This document shows positions 9,207 through 16,747 of a stretch of 64,000 nt of DNA, in pieces (the stretch's first letter is position 1; each line of letters opens with the position of its first letter). The stretch covers positions 173,601-237,600 of the forward strand of contig NZ_CABVPL010000005.1 of NCBI RefSeq assembly GCF_902499045.1, in the 5' to 3' direction. Under the pieces are notes generated by a model. The model did no database searches. It saw only the letters and a program-made list of their open reading frames with translations, and was not told the DNA's origin. A program made the position numbers and the translations under genes. Source of the DNA: Burkholderia latens (lineage in GTDB: Bacteria; Pseudomonadota; Gammaproteobacteria; Burkholderiales; Burkholderiaceae).

Positions 9207-10034
9207 TCAGCGACCCGCCAGTTCCCCGCGCACGTAGTCGATGCTCGCGCGCAACCGGTCCTCGATGTCGCCGGCTTCGGCGATTTCGCTCGCGAACGGC
9301 TCGAACGACAACGCGCCGCGGTAGCCGCGCGCGAGCAGTTCGCGCAGTTGCCGGACGTTGCCGAGCCGGTCCGCGCCGCCGACCAGCACGCGGTGGCCGT
9401 CGCGCATCCGCTCGATTGGCAGGTCGGCTTCCTCGACGCCCGAGAGGTGCACGAGGCCCGTCAGGTTCGGGAAGAAGATGTCCTCGCCGGCGAGGTGATG
9501 ATGGAACGTGTCGTGCACGAGCCGGAACACCGGCTCGCCTGCGGCCGCGTAGATGCCCTTCACCGCGTCCGACTTGCGGCGCAGCGCGCACTCTTCGAAG
9601 CCGAGCGGCTCGATGAAGCCGAGCAGGCCGCGGGCTTCGAGGATCGGCTTCAGCGCCTTCAGTGCGGTCACGAGATCCGCATGGCGGGCGTCCGCGCTGC
9701 GCGTGTCGCCGCGGCTGTTGGTCGGGCACAGCACCAGCGCGCGTGCGCCGCATTGCGACGCGTAGTCGGCCAGCACGGTCGCCTCGTCCGCGCGCTCGGC
9801 GTTCCACTGCTCGAAGCGCTGCAGCGCGTTGATCGTCAGGATCGTCACGCCGCCGGCTTCGGCCGTCGCGCGGACGGCGGCGGCCGGCGTGCCGTCGGCG
9901 ATCTCGACGCCGTCGAGATCGTTGCGGATCTCGATCGTACCGACGCCGAGACGCCGGCACAGCGCGACGTAGCGGTCGAGCGGCAAGCGCGGCGCGCTCA
10001 TCCGGTTCAGCGAAAAGTGGAAGGCTTGCGTCAT
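9207..10034 (-). CDS. iolI: IolI-like sugar phosphate/inosose isomerase
   Basis: A 275-residue TIM-barrel protein of the xylose isomerase-like superfamily. It most resembles IolI, the inosose isomerase that interconverts scyllo-inosose and a chiro-inosose form. Visible features are MTQAFHFSLNRM at the start, GFIEPLGFEEC with a metal-binding Glu, LVHDTFHHHLAG with candidate metal ligands Asp and His, VHLSGVEE, and LSFEPFASE with the last Glu ligand. Length fits the family. The start at 10034 was chosen over upstream in-frame codons because it begins at the family N-terminus. It lies 37 bp after the upstream TIM-barrel gene and 81 bp before iolG, so all three are probably one operon. Confidence 0.85.
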   Translation of the reverse strand: MTQAFHFSLNRMSAPRLPLDRYVALCRRLGVGTIEIRNDLDGVEIADGTPAAAVRATAEAGGVTILTINALQRFEQWNAERADEATVLADYASQCGARALVLCPTNSRGDTRSADARHADLVTALKALKPILEARGLLGFIEPLGFEECALRRKSDAVKGIYAAAGEPVFRLVHDTFHHHLAGEDIFFPNLTGLVHLSGVEEADLPIERMRDGHRVLVGGADRLGNVRQLRELLARGYRGALSFEPFASEIAEAGDIEDRLRASIDYVRGELAGR

Positions 10035-10071
10035 CGTTCTGTCCTTGGGGCTTGGGTGGGGCGGGTCCGAA

Positions 10072-11091
10072 TCAGGTGCCGGCGCGCGCGGCGAGTGCTT
10101 GCCACGTGTCGCGCAGCCAGTGCGCGCACGCGACGTTGTTGTCGAAGATCGAGTAGCGTGCGCCGCCGCCGTAGTCGGGAAACGGGATGAACTCGCAACT
10201 GATCTGCTCGAGTCGTGCCGGGTGCGCATGAGCGGGAGCGCGAACCTGCGTCTGCGCTAGCAGCAACTGGCGCAGTGCGGCTTTCCACGTGTCGAGCGCA
10301 TCCGCGCGCCATTGGCCGTGATAGGCGCCCGGTGCGGGTGCGACGAACGGGTACTGGATGCCGCGGCCGGGCCGGCCGTCCGCGCGGCGCAGCCAGCGGT
10401 TGACGGGGTTGTCCGGGCTCACGCTGCGCGCATGCGCATGCCGGACCCAGCCGCGCGCGATCCAGTCGGCGTAGATCGCGGCGGGTGAAGCGGGGTCGAG
10501 CATCGCGCGGCCACCGTCGGCCGATTCGCGCAGGCCCGACGCGTCGAGTTCGGCGCGGTTGCCGATCTTGAACAGCAGGTGCGCATGATCGAGCGTGATC
10601 CGGAACGGCGCGCCGGCCTGCTCGACATGCCGCGCGACCCGCGCCACGCGCGCGAAATCCTCGCTCCACATGTCGACGTGCACTTCGAGGCTCGGCAGGC
10701 AGCCGACCGGATCGCCGCATTCATAGGCGCGCAGGTAGAAATCGGCGACCTCGCGATCGGACAGCGGATGGCCGTCCGCGTGATGCGCGAACAGCTGGCA
10801 GTTGAGCACCGTGCTGCCGAAGCGTGCGCCTGCCGCGACGATCTCGGCGACATGCGCTTCGTCGCGGCCCGCGCGCCAGATGCCGCCGATCACGCGAATC
10901 GGCAGCGCGTGGCGCTCGACCAGCGCGAAATACGGCGACAGGTCCTCGCCGCGCGCCGGGTTCTTTTCGATGTAATCGAACACGCCGGCGGCGGCGACCC
11001 GCCGGAAGCGCTCGGCGGGCGTGGGCGGCGGCAGCCCGTCGTGTTCGAGCACGCCGTCGAGGTTCACGCCGATGAGGATCGGTTCGGCCAT
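10072..11091 (-). CDS. Xylose isomerase-like TIM-barrel protein (inositol/rhizopine locus)
   Basis: A 339-residue protein that looks like a TIM-barrel sugar isomerase/epimerase-type enzyme. Candidate active-site segments are SLEVHVDMWSED (Glu, His, Asp), RITLDHAHLLFKIG (Asp, His), WVRHAHARS, and a late SCEFIPFPDYGG with a Glu. I do not recognise the exact subfamily, and the substrate is unknown. The start at 11091 has a GGAG site. As first gene of the operon with iolI and iolG, and downstream of a LacI-type operator candidate, it probably acts on an inositol- or inosamine-derived intermediate. MocC of the rhizopine pathway occupies a comparable place, but I cannot show orthology. Confidence 0.7.
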   Translation of the reverse strand: MAEPILIGVNLDGVLEHDGLPPPTPAERFRRVAAAGVFDYIEKNPARGEDLSPYFALVERHALPIRVIGGIWRAGRDEAHVAEIVAAGARFGSTVLNCQLFAHHADGHPLSDREVADFYLRAYECGDPVGCLPSLEVHVDMWSEDFARVARVARHVEQAGAPFRITLDHAHLLFKIGNRAELDASGLRESADGGRAMLDPASPAAIYADWIARGWVRHAHARSVSPDNPVNRWLRRADGRPGRGIQYPFVAPAPGAYHGQWRADALDTWKAALRQLLLAQTQVRAPAHAHPARLEQISCEFIPFPDYGGGARYSIFDNNVACAHWLRDTWQALAARAGT

Positions 11092-11164
11092 CGTCTCCTG
11101 TCCGTTGTCGTTCGTGGATGGCTGATCAATGTACGGATGCGCGGCACGCGCCGCATGACAAACG

Positions 11165-11182
11165 TTGGCGAAAAATCGCCAA
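11165..11182. promoter_or_regulatory. Candidate LacI operator, site A
   Basis: The 18-bp sequence TTGGCGAAAAATCGCCAA has perfect 7-bp arms around AAAA and extends by one more pair on each side. It lies 73 bp upstream of the start of the TIM-barrel/iolI/iolG operon and just after the end of lacI. It matches site B (12360-12377) at 14 of 18 positions with the same spacing, as expected for two operators of the adjacent LacI repressor. It could also fold as a hairpin, but no T-run follows. Confidence 0.65.
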
Positions 11183-11234
11183 CGCGACGGTCGATTTTTT
11201 CGCCGCGAGCACGCGGCCCGCCGCGCGGCGCGAT

Positions 11235-12299
11235 TCACGGCCGCAGGTACGCGCTCGTCCTCACGTTCGCCGGACAGAACACGCGGAATTCGACCGGGTC
11301 GTCCGGCGGCGGCTGTTCGACGATGCCGCACGCATGCAGCACGTGCTGCAGCGCGGAAATCGCCTGCCCGTCCGGATCCTGATCGATCGCGAGATCCATC
11401 GCGCCGGCTTCGATGAAGGTACGGTGCTGGTCGATCATCTCGTGGCCGATCCACACCACGCGCCCGATCGCGCCGGCCTTGCGCAGCGCCGCTTCGATGC
11501 CGGCCGAACCGGCGCCGCTGTTGTAGATCGCGACCACGTCGTCGTGCGCCTGCAGCGCCTTCGACACCGCGCGGTAGCAGCGGTCGTCCTGGTCGAGCGT
11601 CTCGATCGGTTCATCGTCGCAGCGCACGGCGGCGAACGCGTCGGCGAGCTGGTCGCGGCAGCCGGCCATCCGGTCGGCGTGCGCGCGGTAGCCCATCCGC
11701 CCGCCAAGCAGCAGCACGCGGCCGGCGCGCGCGGCGAGGCGGCCGATGTAGTAGCCGGCCGTGCGCCCCGCGCGATAGTTGTCGATGCCGGCGAAGTGCG
11801 CGCGGTCGATGCCGCCGATGTCGGTGACCATCGTGACGACGGTCTCGCCCCGCGCGATCGCGCCGGCCAGCGCGTCGCGTATGCGGGCCGTGTCGTGCGC
11901 GGTGACGATCAGCGCCGCGCGCCGGTAAGCGGGCCGCTCGATCAGCGCGGCGGCGCGCGCGTCGTCTGCGGCGGGCAGGATCGTCCGGTGCACGACCACG
12001 CGCCGGTCGAGCATCTGCAGCGAGCGCTGCAGCGCCTGCTGCAATCGTCGGAAGAACGGCGCGTCGGTGTCCGGCAGCAGTACGTCGACATGGATCAGCC
12101 CGTGCCGCGTGTCGGGCAGCTGGCGCGGCACGCCGAGTTGCCGCGCGGCCGCCACCACGCGTTCGCGTGCCTGCGCCGAGACGCTGCCGCGCTCGTTCAG
12201 CACGCGGTCGACGGTCGTCGTGCTGACGCCGGCGAGCGCGGCGATTTCGTCGAAGCGCGCGGTGCGCTTGCGCCAGCGCGGCCCGGATTCACCTGCCAT
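11235..12299 (-). CDS. LacI-family transcriptional repressor
   Basis: A 354-residue LacI/GalR regulator. The N-terminal helix-turn-helix and hinge read FDEIAALAGVSTTTVDRVLNERGSVS. A periplasmic-binding-protein-like ligand domain follows, with the typical TVVTMVTDIGG and NYRAGRTAGYYIGRL segments. The start at 12299 is chosen because a GGAG site lies upstream; an in-frame ATG at 12326 lacks one. It sits between two matching palindromes, one upstream of the inositol-type operon and one in its own divergent promoter region with the mocD-like operon. It is therefore inferred to repress both operons and itself, with an inositol or inosamine compound as likely inducer. Confidence 0.9.
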   Translation of the reverse strand: MAGESGPRWRKRTARFDEIAALAGVSTTTVDRVLNERGSVSAQARERVVAAARQLGVPRQLPDTRHGLIHVDVLLPDTDAPFFRRLQQALQRSLQMLDRRVVVHRTILPAADDARAAALIERPAYRRAALIVTAHDTARIRDALAGAIARGETVVTMVTDIGGIDRAHFAGIDNYRAGRTAGYYIGRLAARAGRVLLLGGRMGYRAHADRMAGCRDQLADAFAAVRCDDEPIETLDQDDRCYRAVSKALQAHDDVVAIYNSGAGSAGIEAALRKAGAIGRVVWIGHEMIDQHRTFIEAGAMDLAIDQDPDGQAISALQHVLHACGIVEQPPPDDPVEFRVFCPANVRTSAYLRP

Positions 12300-12359
12300 G
12301 GTCGTCTCCATCGTGAGGGTCGCCATCGATCGCGTGGCGTTGTCGCAAACGCTAAAGCG

Positions 12360-12377
12360 ATGGCGAAATTTCGTCAA
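12360..12377. promoter_or_regulatory. Candidate LacI operator, site B
   Basis: ATGGCGAAATTTCGTCAA is an imperfect palindrome in the divergent region between lacI (start 12299) and the desaturase gene (start 12466). It matches site A at 14 of 18 positions. It ends 8 bp before the candidate -35 box of the mocD-like operon. Confidence 0.6.
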
Positions 12378-12385
12378 CGTTTCGA

Positions 12386-12414
12386 TTGAGGCGGGGCGGC
12401 CGCTCGCCTAATTT
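12386..12414 (+). promoter_or_regulatory. Candidate sigma-70 promoter of the mocD-like operon
   Basis: TTGAGG (12386-12391) and TAATTT (12409-12414) are separated by exactly 17 bp. The pair lies about 50 bp upstream of the desaturase start codon and directly after operator site B. Confidence 0.45.
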
Positions 12415-12465
12415 CGCTCTTGTGGCAAAGCGCGTCCCGCGCACAAGGCACTCCAGGAGACAGAC

Positions 12466-13548
12466 GTGACCCATATCGACGACCCGGCACGCGAGCACAC
12501 GGCGGCGCGCCGTCAGGCATACCGAATGATTGGCGGCGCCGGCGAGCGCGCGCACGCGGCCGGGCTCGTCAACGCCGCGTGGTACCGCTGCGCGGTGCCG
12601 CGGCCGCTGATGAAGCAGCTGATGCAGCGCGACGATGCGCGTGCGATTCGCGACACGCTGATCTGGTATGCGGCGATTGCGATCAGCGGCGCGCTCGCGT
12701 GGCTGGCGTGGCGCGCGCACTCGGCGTGGGCGGTCCCCGCATTCTTCGTGTACGGCACGCTGTACTGCAGTCCGGCCGATTCGCGCTGGCACGAATGCGG
12801 GCACGGCACCGCGTTCCGCACGCGCTGGATGAACGACGTGCTGTACCAGGTCGCGTCGTTCCAGGTGTTCCGCCGCGCGACCGCATGGCGCTGGAGCCAT
12901 GCGCGCCATCACACCGATACGCTGGTCGTCGGGCGAGATCCTGAAATCGCCGCGCCGAAGCCGACCGACTGGCTGTCGCTCGCGCTGAACGTCGTCGCGC
13001 TGAAGCACGTGGCCGGCGAGCTGCGCAAGATGATCGCGGTGTTGTTCACCGGCCGGCTCGATGACGAGGAGCGCACCTATGTGCCCGAATCGGAATGGCC
13101 GAAGGTCGTGCGCGAGTCGCGCCTCCATCTCGCGATCTACGCGCTCGTGACGGGAACGGCGCTCTACTGGCACACGCTCCTGCCGCTGCTCTACATCGGG
13201 CTGCCGAGCGTCTACGGCGCGTGGCTGTACCTGTATTTCGGCCTCACGCAGCACGCGGGCATGCCAGAGAACGTGCTCGATCACCGGCGCAATTGCCGGA
13301 CCGTGATGATGAATCCGGTGTTCCGCTTCCTGTACTGGAACATGAACTATCACGTCGAGCACCACATGTTCCCGATGGTGCCGTTCCATGCGTTGCCGAA
13401 GCTGCACGAAGCCGTGAAGGCCGACATGCCGCCGCCGTACCGCAGCACGCTGGCGGCCTATGCGGAGATCGTACCGGCGCTGGTCCGGCAGACGCGCGAC
13501 CCGTCCGATTACGTCGTGCGGCCGGTGCCGGACGCCGCGCGCGCCTAG
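12466..13548 (+). CDS. mocD: Membrane di-iron desaturase/hydroxylase, MocD-like
   Basis: A 360-residue integral membrane non-heme di-iron oxygenase of the fatty acid desaturase superfamily. The three histidine boxes are intact: HECGH (109-113), HARHH (145-149) and HVEHH (296-300). Hydrophobic segments lie near 64-85, 88-105 and 200-225. The gene is followed at once by a Rieske ferredoxin and a ferredoxin reductase. This three-component arrangement matches MocD-MocE-MocF of rhizopine (3-O-methyl-scyllo-inosamine) catabolism, where the system is thought to remove the O-methyl group. A lipid desaturase role cannot be excluded from sequence alone. The neighbouring inositol genes and shared operator favour an inositol-ether substrate. 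Confidence 0.8.
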   Translation: MTHIDDPAREHTAARRQAYRMIGGAGERAHAAGLVNAAWYRCAVPRPLMKQLMQRDDARAIRDTLIWYAAIAISGALAWLAWRAHSAWAVPAFFVYGTLYCSPADSRWHECGHGTAFRTRWMNDVLYQVASFQVFRRATAWRWSHARHHTDTLVVGRDPEIAAPKPTDWLSLALNVVALKHVAGELRKMIAVLFTGRLDDEERTYVPESEWPKVVRESRLHLAIYALVTGTALYWHTLLPLLYIGLPSVYGAWLYLYFGLTQHAGMPENVLDHRRNCRTVMMNPVFRFLYWNMNYHVEHHMFPMVPFHALPKLHEAVKADMPPPYRSTLAAYAEIVPALVRQTRDPSDYVVRPVPDAARA

Positions 13549-13584
13549 CATATATCGAATATCTCAACGAAGGAGACCTACCCC

Positions 13585-13893
13585 ATGACGCAATGGATCG
13601 ACACCGGCGCGCTCGACGACATCGACGACGAAGACGTCGCGCGCTTCGATCACGCCGGCCGCACGTATGCGATTTATCGGATCGACGGCGAGGTCTACGC
13701 GAGCGACGGCCTGTGCACGCACGAGCAGGTGCATCTCGCGGACGGGCTCGTGATGGATCACGTGATCGAGTGCCCGAAGCACAACGGCCGCTTCGACGTG
13801 CGCGACGGCCGGCCGCTGTCGGCGCCCGCGTGCGAGAAGCTGCGCACGTACCGCGCGAAGATCGAGGACGGCCGCATCCTGATCGAGGTATGA
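13585..13893 (+). CDS. mocE: MocE-like Rieske [2Fe-2S] ferredoxin
   Basis: A 102-residue Rieske-type ferredoxin. The cluster ligands are Cys44-x-His46 in LCTHEQVHL and Cys63-x2-His66 in ECPKHNGRF. Length and the DGLCTHEQVHLADG and CPKHNGRFD patterns match the small MocE/CarAc-like ferredoxins rather than an oxygenase subunit. A clear AAGGAG site lies upstream, 36 bp after the desaturase gene ends; the reductase gene follows 4 bp later. It should carry electrons from the reductase to the membrane oxygenase. Confidence 0.92.
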   Translation: MTQWIDTGALDDIDDEDVARFDHAGRTYAIYRIDGEVYASDGLCTHEQVHLADGLVMDHVIECPKHNGRFDVRDGRPLSAPACEKLRTYRAKIEDGRILIEV

Positions 13894-13897
13894 CGCG

Positions 13898-15148
13898 ATG
13901 ACCAGCGACCGGGTGATGGCGATCGTCGGCGCGGGCCATGCCGGCGGCCGCGCGGCGCAGGTGCTGCGCGCGTCCGGCTGGCGCGGGCGCATCGTGCTGA
14001 TCGGCGCGGAGCCGCATCCGCCGTACGAGCGGCCGCCGTTGTCGAAGGGCGTGCTGACGGGCGAGCGCAGCGCGGTGCAATGCCGGTTGCGCGACGCCGA
14101 CGCATGGACGGTCGACCGCATCGAGCGCATCGTTGCGACCGTCGAGCGTATCGATCCGCACGCACGCGAAGTGCGCATGTCCGGCGGACACGTGTTCGGC
14201 TACGACGCGCTGCTGCTGGCCACCGGCGGCCGTGCGCGCCGTCTGGCCATTCCGGGCGCGGCGCTCGACGGCGTAGTCGCGTTGCGCACGCTCGACGATG
14301 CGGCGGTACTCGGCGCGCGGCTCGTGCCCGACGCGCGGATCGTGCTGATCGGCGGCGGTTTCATCGGCCTCGAAGTCGCGGCGTCGGCGCGTCGGCGCGG
14401 CTGCCGCGTGACCGTGCTCGACGCGGCACCGCGACTGCTGGGCCGCGCTGTGCCGGAAGCCATCGCGACGCGCGTGCATGCGCTGCACGATGCGCAGGGC
14501 GTGGCGATTCGCCTGAACCGAAAGCCGATGGCGATCGAGCGGACCTGGGGTGGTGCGCTGGCCGTCGTGCTCGACGACGGCGACACGCTGCTCGCCGACA
14601 CGGTCGTGGCCGGCATCGGCATCGAACCGGCCGATGAACTGGCGCGCGATGCGGGCCTCGCGGTCGAGCGCGGCATCGTCGTGAATGCGCAGCTCGAGAC
14701 GTCGGCGCGCGGCATCTACGCGGCCGGCGACGTCGCGGTGTTTCCGAGCGCGTTATCGGGTCAGCCGGTTCGACAGGAGACCTGGCACGGCGCCGAGACG
14801 CAAGCGCACGTCGCCGCCCGGAACATGCTCGGTGCGGGCGAAGCGTATCGCGACACGCCGTGGTTCTGGTCGGATCAATACGATGCGCAGTTGCAGGTGG
14901 CCGGGGAGCCGGCGCTCGGTACGCAGTCGGTCGCACGCAGCCTTGGCGACGATGCGGAAATCCATTTCCATTTCGATGCGCTCGCGCGGCTCGTCGCGGC
15001 GAGCGGCTTCGGGCGGGCGGCGGGATTCGTGAAGGAAATGCGCGTGGCGAGGATGCTGGTCGAACGCGGGATCGACGTGACGCCGACGGCGGTCGCGAAC
15101 ATCGACGTGAAGCTGAAATCGCTCGTAGCCACAGCAGGTAATCGGTAG
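13898..15148 (+). CDS. mocF: MocF-like FAD-dependent ferredoxin reductase
   Basis: A 416-residue NAD(P)H:ferredoxin oxidoreductase of the class used by oxygenase systems. It has an N-terminal FAD-binding fold (MAIVGAGHAGGRAAQVLR), PPYERPPLSKG near the FAD, LLLATGGRARRL, a second dinucleotide fold for NADH (IVLIGGGFIGLEVAASARR) and the GIYAAGDVAVF motif. The C-terminal reductase domain follows (DTPWFWSDQYDAQLQVAG). It is the third gene of the operon and should pass electrons from NAD(P)H to the MocE-like ferredoxin. Confidence 0.9.
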   Translation: MTSDRVMAIVGAGHAGGRAAQVLRASGWRGRIVLIGAEPHPPYERPPLSKGVLTGERSAVQCRLRDADAWTVDRIERIVATVERIDPHAREVRMSGGHVFGYDALLLATGGRARRLAIPGAALDGVVALRTLDDAAVLGARLVPDARIVLIGGGFIGLEVAASARRRGCRVTVLDAAPRLLGRAVPEAIATRVHALHDAQGVAIRLNRKPMAIERTWGGALAVVLDDGDTLLADTVVAGIGIEPADELARDAGLAVERGIVVNAQLETSARGIYAAGDVAVFPSALSGQPVRQETWHGAETQAHVAARNMLGAGEAYRDTPWFWSDQYDAQLQVAGEPALGTQSVARSLGDDAEIHFHFDALARLVAASGFGRAAGFVKEMRVARMLVERGIDVTPTAVANIDVKLKSLVATAGNR

Positions 15149-15665
15149 CGGCGCCCAGGAGAAGATGGGCCGGTCATGCGCTGCGGCCGTTGCCTCGGAT
15201 GAAGGCCATCGTGTACGGGCGCGGTACCGCCCGGCATCGAGCCGAGCAACTGCATCTCTGCGTAGCATTAATCGCTGTCGCGCTTGCCCGGGATCCGAAG
15301 ACAATGAAAGTTGTCACCGTTTTGGAAGTAAAGGTATCACTTCGCCGGTTCGCAGCCATCCAAGAGCAGCGAACTCTTGTGAATCAGCGAACTCTTGTGA
15401 ATTCGAGATTTGATAGCCGCGCATTAAGGTTGTCACCGAGCGCGGCGCCGCGAGGACCGGTGTCAACTCCCCTTGCGGTGCCGGCACTAGCGGCCAAGCG
15501 TTGTGCAGAATCTGAGTTTCAGCGGGCTACCGCAGCATAGTGATAAAGGTTCTTTGCTTTACGACTCGATAACAGACGGCCACCATCCTGCACGAAGCGG
15601 GATGATCGGCTCCTCAACTGATCGGCAGCCCGCGTCGTACTCAAAATGCGGTCACCCGAGCACTG
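15149..15665. other. Gene-free convergent spacer
   Basis: This 517-bp spacer separates the mocF-like gene from the convergent AraC-type regulator gene. Its centre looks poorer in G+C than its surroundings. It holds an 18-bp tandem duplication (listed separately) and short frames with no recognisable similarity. It marks the boundary between the inositol-type and betaine-type loci. Confidence 0.5.
15367..15402. repeat. 18-bp tandem duplication
   Basis: CAGCGAACTCTTGTGAAT occurs twice in perfect head-to-tail copies (15367-15384 and 15385-15402). It lies in the non-coding spacer. Confidence 0.9.
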
Positions 15666-16655
15666 TCATCCCGCCGTGTATCGCGGTGCGCGGCGCTCAA
15701 CGATCGGGGCATGGCCGAACTCCTTCCGATACGCCTTGCTGAAAGTACACGCCGACGGAAATCCGCACCGCACCGACACATCGCCAACGGAATCGTTGCC
15801 GCGGCGCAGCAGGGCCCGTGCATGCCGAAGGCGAATGCTTCGGTAGTAGTCGCGCGGCGACATACTCAAATATTCCTTGAACACGCGCTGAAACTGCCGC
15901 TCTGACAGCCCGACCAGCCGCGCGATCTCGGGAAACGAAAGCGGCTCCTCGACGTTGGCTTCCATCAGCTTCACCGCTTCGACCAGGTCGTCGCGCGTCG
16001 ACTCGAGACGCGCACACACCGGCATCGGCTGCGATTCGTTCACGCCGCGCAGCCGGCTGACGACGAGATGCTTCGACACGTCGACGACGAGACGCGGACC
16101 GAAGTCGCTCGACATCAGCGTGAGCATCATGTCCATCGGCGCGATGCCGCCCGTACACGTGATCCGGTCCCGATCGATCACGAACAGCTCGTCCGTGATC
16201 TCGACATCGGGAAACTCGGCACGCAGCGCGTACAGGTCGGCCCAGTGAGCTGCGCACCGGTACCGGTCGAGCAGGCCAGCGGTCAGCAGCGCGTATGCGC
16301 CGCTGCACAGCGCGCCCATCACGATCCGGCGCGTCGCAAGCGCGCTCAGCGCGTGCCGCGTGCGCGCGTCGACCATCTCGCGGATCCGCGTACCGCCGCA
16401 CACGATCATCACGTCGGGCAGCGGACCCGACACGTCGAGCGCGTGCGTGGGCCGCATCGCGATGCCGTTGCTGGCTTCGACAGGGTTGCCGTCGATGGAG
16501 AACACCGTCCAGCGATAGTGTTCGGTACGGTCGACGTAGTTCGCGACGCGCAGCGCTTCGATCGCGTGCGTCAACGCGATCATCGAATACGACGGCAGCG
16601 TCAGAAAGCCGAAATGGCGCGCACGCGAAGCGAGGAAAGCCGGGGCATCGAACAC
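15666..16655 (-). CDS. GlxA-type AraC-family regulator (GbdR-like)
   Basis: A 329-residue regulator with an N-terminal DJ-1/PfpI (GATase1-like) sensor domain and a C-terminal AraC helix-turn-helix pair. The sensor begins RHFGFLTLPSYSMIALTHAIE and has MGALCSGAYALLTAGLL around the nucleophile-elbow position. The HTH region includes FPEIARLVGLSERQFQRVFKEYL and SVGDVSVRCGFPSACTFSKAY. The GTG at 16655 is chosen because upstream sequence has no family character and would run into gbcB. This architecture is shared with GbdR, SouR and CdhR, activators of betaine, sarcosine and carnitine catabolism. The adjacent glycine betaine monooxygenase genes fit that role. Confidence 0.85.
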   Translation of the reverse strand: MFDAPAFLASRARHFGFLTLPSYSMIALTHAIEALRVANYVDRTEHYRWTVFSIDGNPVEASNGIAMRPTHALDVSGPLPDVMIVCGGTRIREMVDARTRHALSALATRRIVMGALCSGAYALLTAGLLDRYRCAAHWADLYALRAEFPDVEITDELFVIDRDRITCTGGIAPMDMMLTLMSSDFGPRLVVDVSKHLVVSRLRGVNESQPMPVCARLESTRDDLVEAVKLMEANVEEPLSFPEIARLVGLSERQFQRVFKEYLSMSPRDYYRSIRLRHARALLRRGNDSVGDVSVRCGFPSACTFSKAYRKEFGHAPIVERRAPRYTAG

Positions 16656-16747
16656 GGTGGCAATACCGGAAGGACGACGGGTCGACCGATGTCGGGCTGG
16701 GCGCGCCGATCCGGATCGGGAGCGGCGCGTGTCGGGACGACGGACCG

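Noticed and set aside
15367-15402. The 18-bp repeat as a CRISPR array
   Set aside because: The two copies are directly adjacent with no spacer, and no cas gene is near.
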